Part shown: positions 20,609 to 21,706 of the stretch, piece after piece | How the letters are laid out: each line of letters begins with the position of its first letter | Position numbering within the stretch: the first letter of the stretch is position 1 | Assembly: GCA_017455385.1 (NCBI GenBank) | Contig: JAFTBD010000138.1 | Coordinates: 1-21,706, forward strand | Source of the DNA: Clostridia bacterium | GTDB taxonomy: Bacteria > Bacillota > Clostridia > Christensenellales > CAG-1252 | DNA: 21,706 nucleotides | Reading direction: 5' to 3' | Made by a program: the position numbers and the translations under genes | The notes under the pieces: generated by a model | Told to the model about the DNA's origin: nothing | The model's database searches: none | Seen by the model: the letters and a program-made list of their open reading frames with translations, nothing else

Positions 20609-21225
20609 CCTTCACCACCCGCGAGCCGCTTGCTGTACGCGCACCCGCAATAATTCTGCCTGTAGAGCCCCTGCTCCTTGCATATCTCGACCGAGCGGAG
20701 ATACCCGCCGTCTTTCTTGAAATCGCTCGCGAGGTACTTCACCCCGTATTTCTCCGCCATTTTCTCCCCGATACCGTTGATGAGCACGGGATTTTTCAGG
20801 GGCGAGAGGGTCAATGTCGTCGCGAAATAATCGTAGCCGTCCCGCGCCGCGAGCCGCGCGGTCTCCTCCAAACGGAGCTCGAAACAACGCGCGCAACGCA
20901 GACCGCCTTCGGGCGCAGACTCCAATCCTTTCGCCATCGCGAGAAACTTCTCTTCGTCCCGTCCGCCGCGAACGAGACTCACCCGCGGATAGTTGTAGGC
21001 AAGGTGCCGCCTGAGCTCCTCGTAGCGTTTGTCCTGCTCCTCGAGGTCGGTGATATTGGGGTTATAATAATACACCGTCAGCTCGAAAGCGTCCGCGAGG
21101 AAGGTCAGAGGATAGGACGCGCAAGGCGCGCAACACGCGTGCAAGAGAAGCGTCGGGCGCTCGCCCTCCTCCGCTAAAGCGGAGAGGAGCGCTTTCATTT
21201 CTTTATTGTACTGCCGCGGCATCAT
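20605..21225 (-). CDS. queH: Epoxyqueuosine reductase QueH
   Basis: Catalyses the last step of queuosine synthesis in tRNA, reducing epoxyqueuosine to queuosine; QueH is the cobalamin-independent alternative to QueG. It has 206 residues. Conserved cysteines are Cys31-Cys32 (LLHACCAPC), Cys111 and Cys114 (CARCFE), and Cys193/Cys195 (NYCGC), fitting an iron-sulphur enzyme. Further family segments are YYYNPNI at 52-58, TTLTLSPLKN near 136-145 and FKKDGGYLRS. The start codon at 21225 overlaps the UPF0210 stop (TGATG); a second ATG follows immediately. It is co-translated with the gene on either side. Confidence 0.94.
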   Translation of the reverse strand: MMPRQYNKEMKALLSALAEEGERPTLLLHACCAPCASYPLTFLADAFELTVYYYNPNITDLEEQDKRYEELRRHLAYNYPRVSLVRGGRDEEKFLAMAKGLESAPEGGLRCARCFELRLEETARLAARDGYDYFATTLTLSPLKNPVLINGIGEKMAEKYGVKYLASDFKKDGGYLRSVEICKEQGLYRQNYCGCAYSKRLAGGEG

Positions 21226-21706
21226 CAGTTCTTATTCCCGATGAGAGGCGCGGGGATCCTGCCGCCGCGGGAGATGAACTTCGCGGGGGAATAGGCGCTG
21301 ACCTTCATAATGGGGGCGTGGCCGAGGAGCCCGCCGAACGAGGCGCTGTCTCCTACCTTCTTGCCGTAAACGGGGATGACGCGCACCGCCGTGGTCTTCT
21401 GATTCACCATGCCGATCGCCGCTTCGTCCGCGATCATGGCGGAAATGACTTCCGCAGGCGTGTCGCCGGGGATCGCCACCATATCGATGCCGACGCTGCA
21501 TACCGCCGTCATCGCTTCTAACCTTTCAATGGTGAGGGCTCCCATTTCCGCCGCCTCGATCATACCGATATCTTCGCTGACGGGGATAAACGCGCCGGAA
21601 AGACCTCCGACGTGTGAACTTGCCATAATGCCGCCCTTTTTGACGGCGTCGTTGAGGAGAGCAAGCGCCGCGGTGGTACCGCACGCACCCACGCGCTCCA
21701 AGCCCA
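21225..21706 (-). CDS. UPF0210 (PFL-like, DUF711) family protein, C-terminal part
   Basis: The 160 residues visible are the C-terminal third of a protein normally about 450 long. Recognisable segments are GACGTTAALALLNDAVKKGG, GLSGAFIPVSED, IDMVAIPGDTP, ADEAAIGMVNQKTTAVRVIP and GGLLGHAPIM, ending in GRIPAPLIG. The frame is open to the window edge (reading GLERVGAC), so the start lies outside. The TTG at 21701 is internal and not a start. The family is widespread in Bacillota, often next to an ACT-domain protein. Its biochemical role is not established. Downstream, its stop overlaps the queH start. Confidence 0.88.
   Translation of the reverse strand, partial: GLERVGACGTTAALALLNDAVKKGGIMASSHVGGLSGAFIPVSEDIGMIEAAEMGALTIERLEAMTAVCSVGIDMVAIPGDTPAEVISAMIADEAAIGMVNQKTTAVRVIPVYGKKVGDSASFGGLLGHAPIMKVSAYSPAKFISRGGRIPAPLIGNKN

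Noticed and set aside
21225..21701. Complete small protein starting at TTG 21701
   Set aside because: The UPF0210 similarity continues up to the window edge, so the gene is truncated, not short.

Overview
The window looks like chromosomal DNA from an anaerobic Bacillota, most likely a gut Clostridia. The signs are strong AGGAGG-type ribosome binding sites, a glgBCDAP-type glycogen operon with the Firmicutes-type GlgD subunit, a UPF0210 (PFL-like) protein, QueH, a BspA-like leucine-rich-repeat lipoprotein, and a tRNA with encoded CCA. Coding DNA is GC-rich by eye. The roughly 700-bp gene-free stretch at 8800-9491 is clearly AT-richer. Placement below class level (for example an uncultured Christensenellales-like lineage) is only a guess.

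Layout. (1) 1-2337: tmk and a COG2509-type FAD-dependent dehydrogenase form a minus-strand pair with their own promoter. (2) 2370-8799: a divergent plus-strand operon carries metF, a stand-alone MetH reactivation-domain protein and a metH without that domain. The three overlap by a few bases. They are followed 18 bp later by a large lipoprotein made of cysteine-rich repeats plus a BspA-type LRR domain. (3) 8800-9491: no convincing gene. It holds two related arrays of small hairpins separated by short conserved words, two long AT-rich hairpins that can act as terminators, an orphan promoter with a possible small RNA, and a tRNA-like fragment. (4) 9492-9606: tRNA-Arg(CCG) on the minus strand with its own promoter. 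(5) 9655-19792: a six-gene minus-strand glycogen operon, glgB-glgC-glgD-glgA-glgP-GH13, with a consensus promoter overlapped by an 11-bp inverted repeat. (6) 19850-21706: a minus-strand cluster with overlapping stops and starts, UPF0210 (cut by the window edge), queH and a sugar-phosphate-isomerase-like TIM barrel.

How the parts work together. MetF supplies 5-methyl-THF. MetH uses it, through cobalamin, to make methionine. The small protein between them should re-methylate inactive cobalamin with SAM, so the usual MetH is split over two genes. The glycogen operon has the genes for a full cycle: ADP-glucose synthesis (GlgC/GlgD), chain growth (GlgA), branching (GlgB), phosphorolysis (GlgP), and a GH13 hydrolase that probably handles branches or short dextrins. 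The metabolic genes are ordinary. The least explained parts are the hairpin arrays at 8818-9008 and 9271-9492 and the cysteine-repeat lipoprotein.
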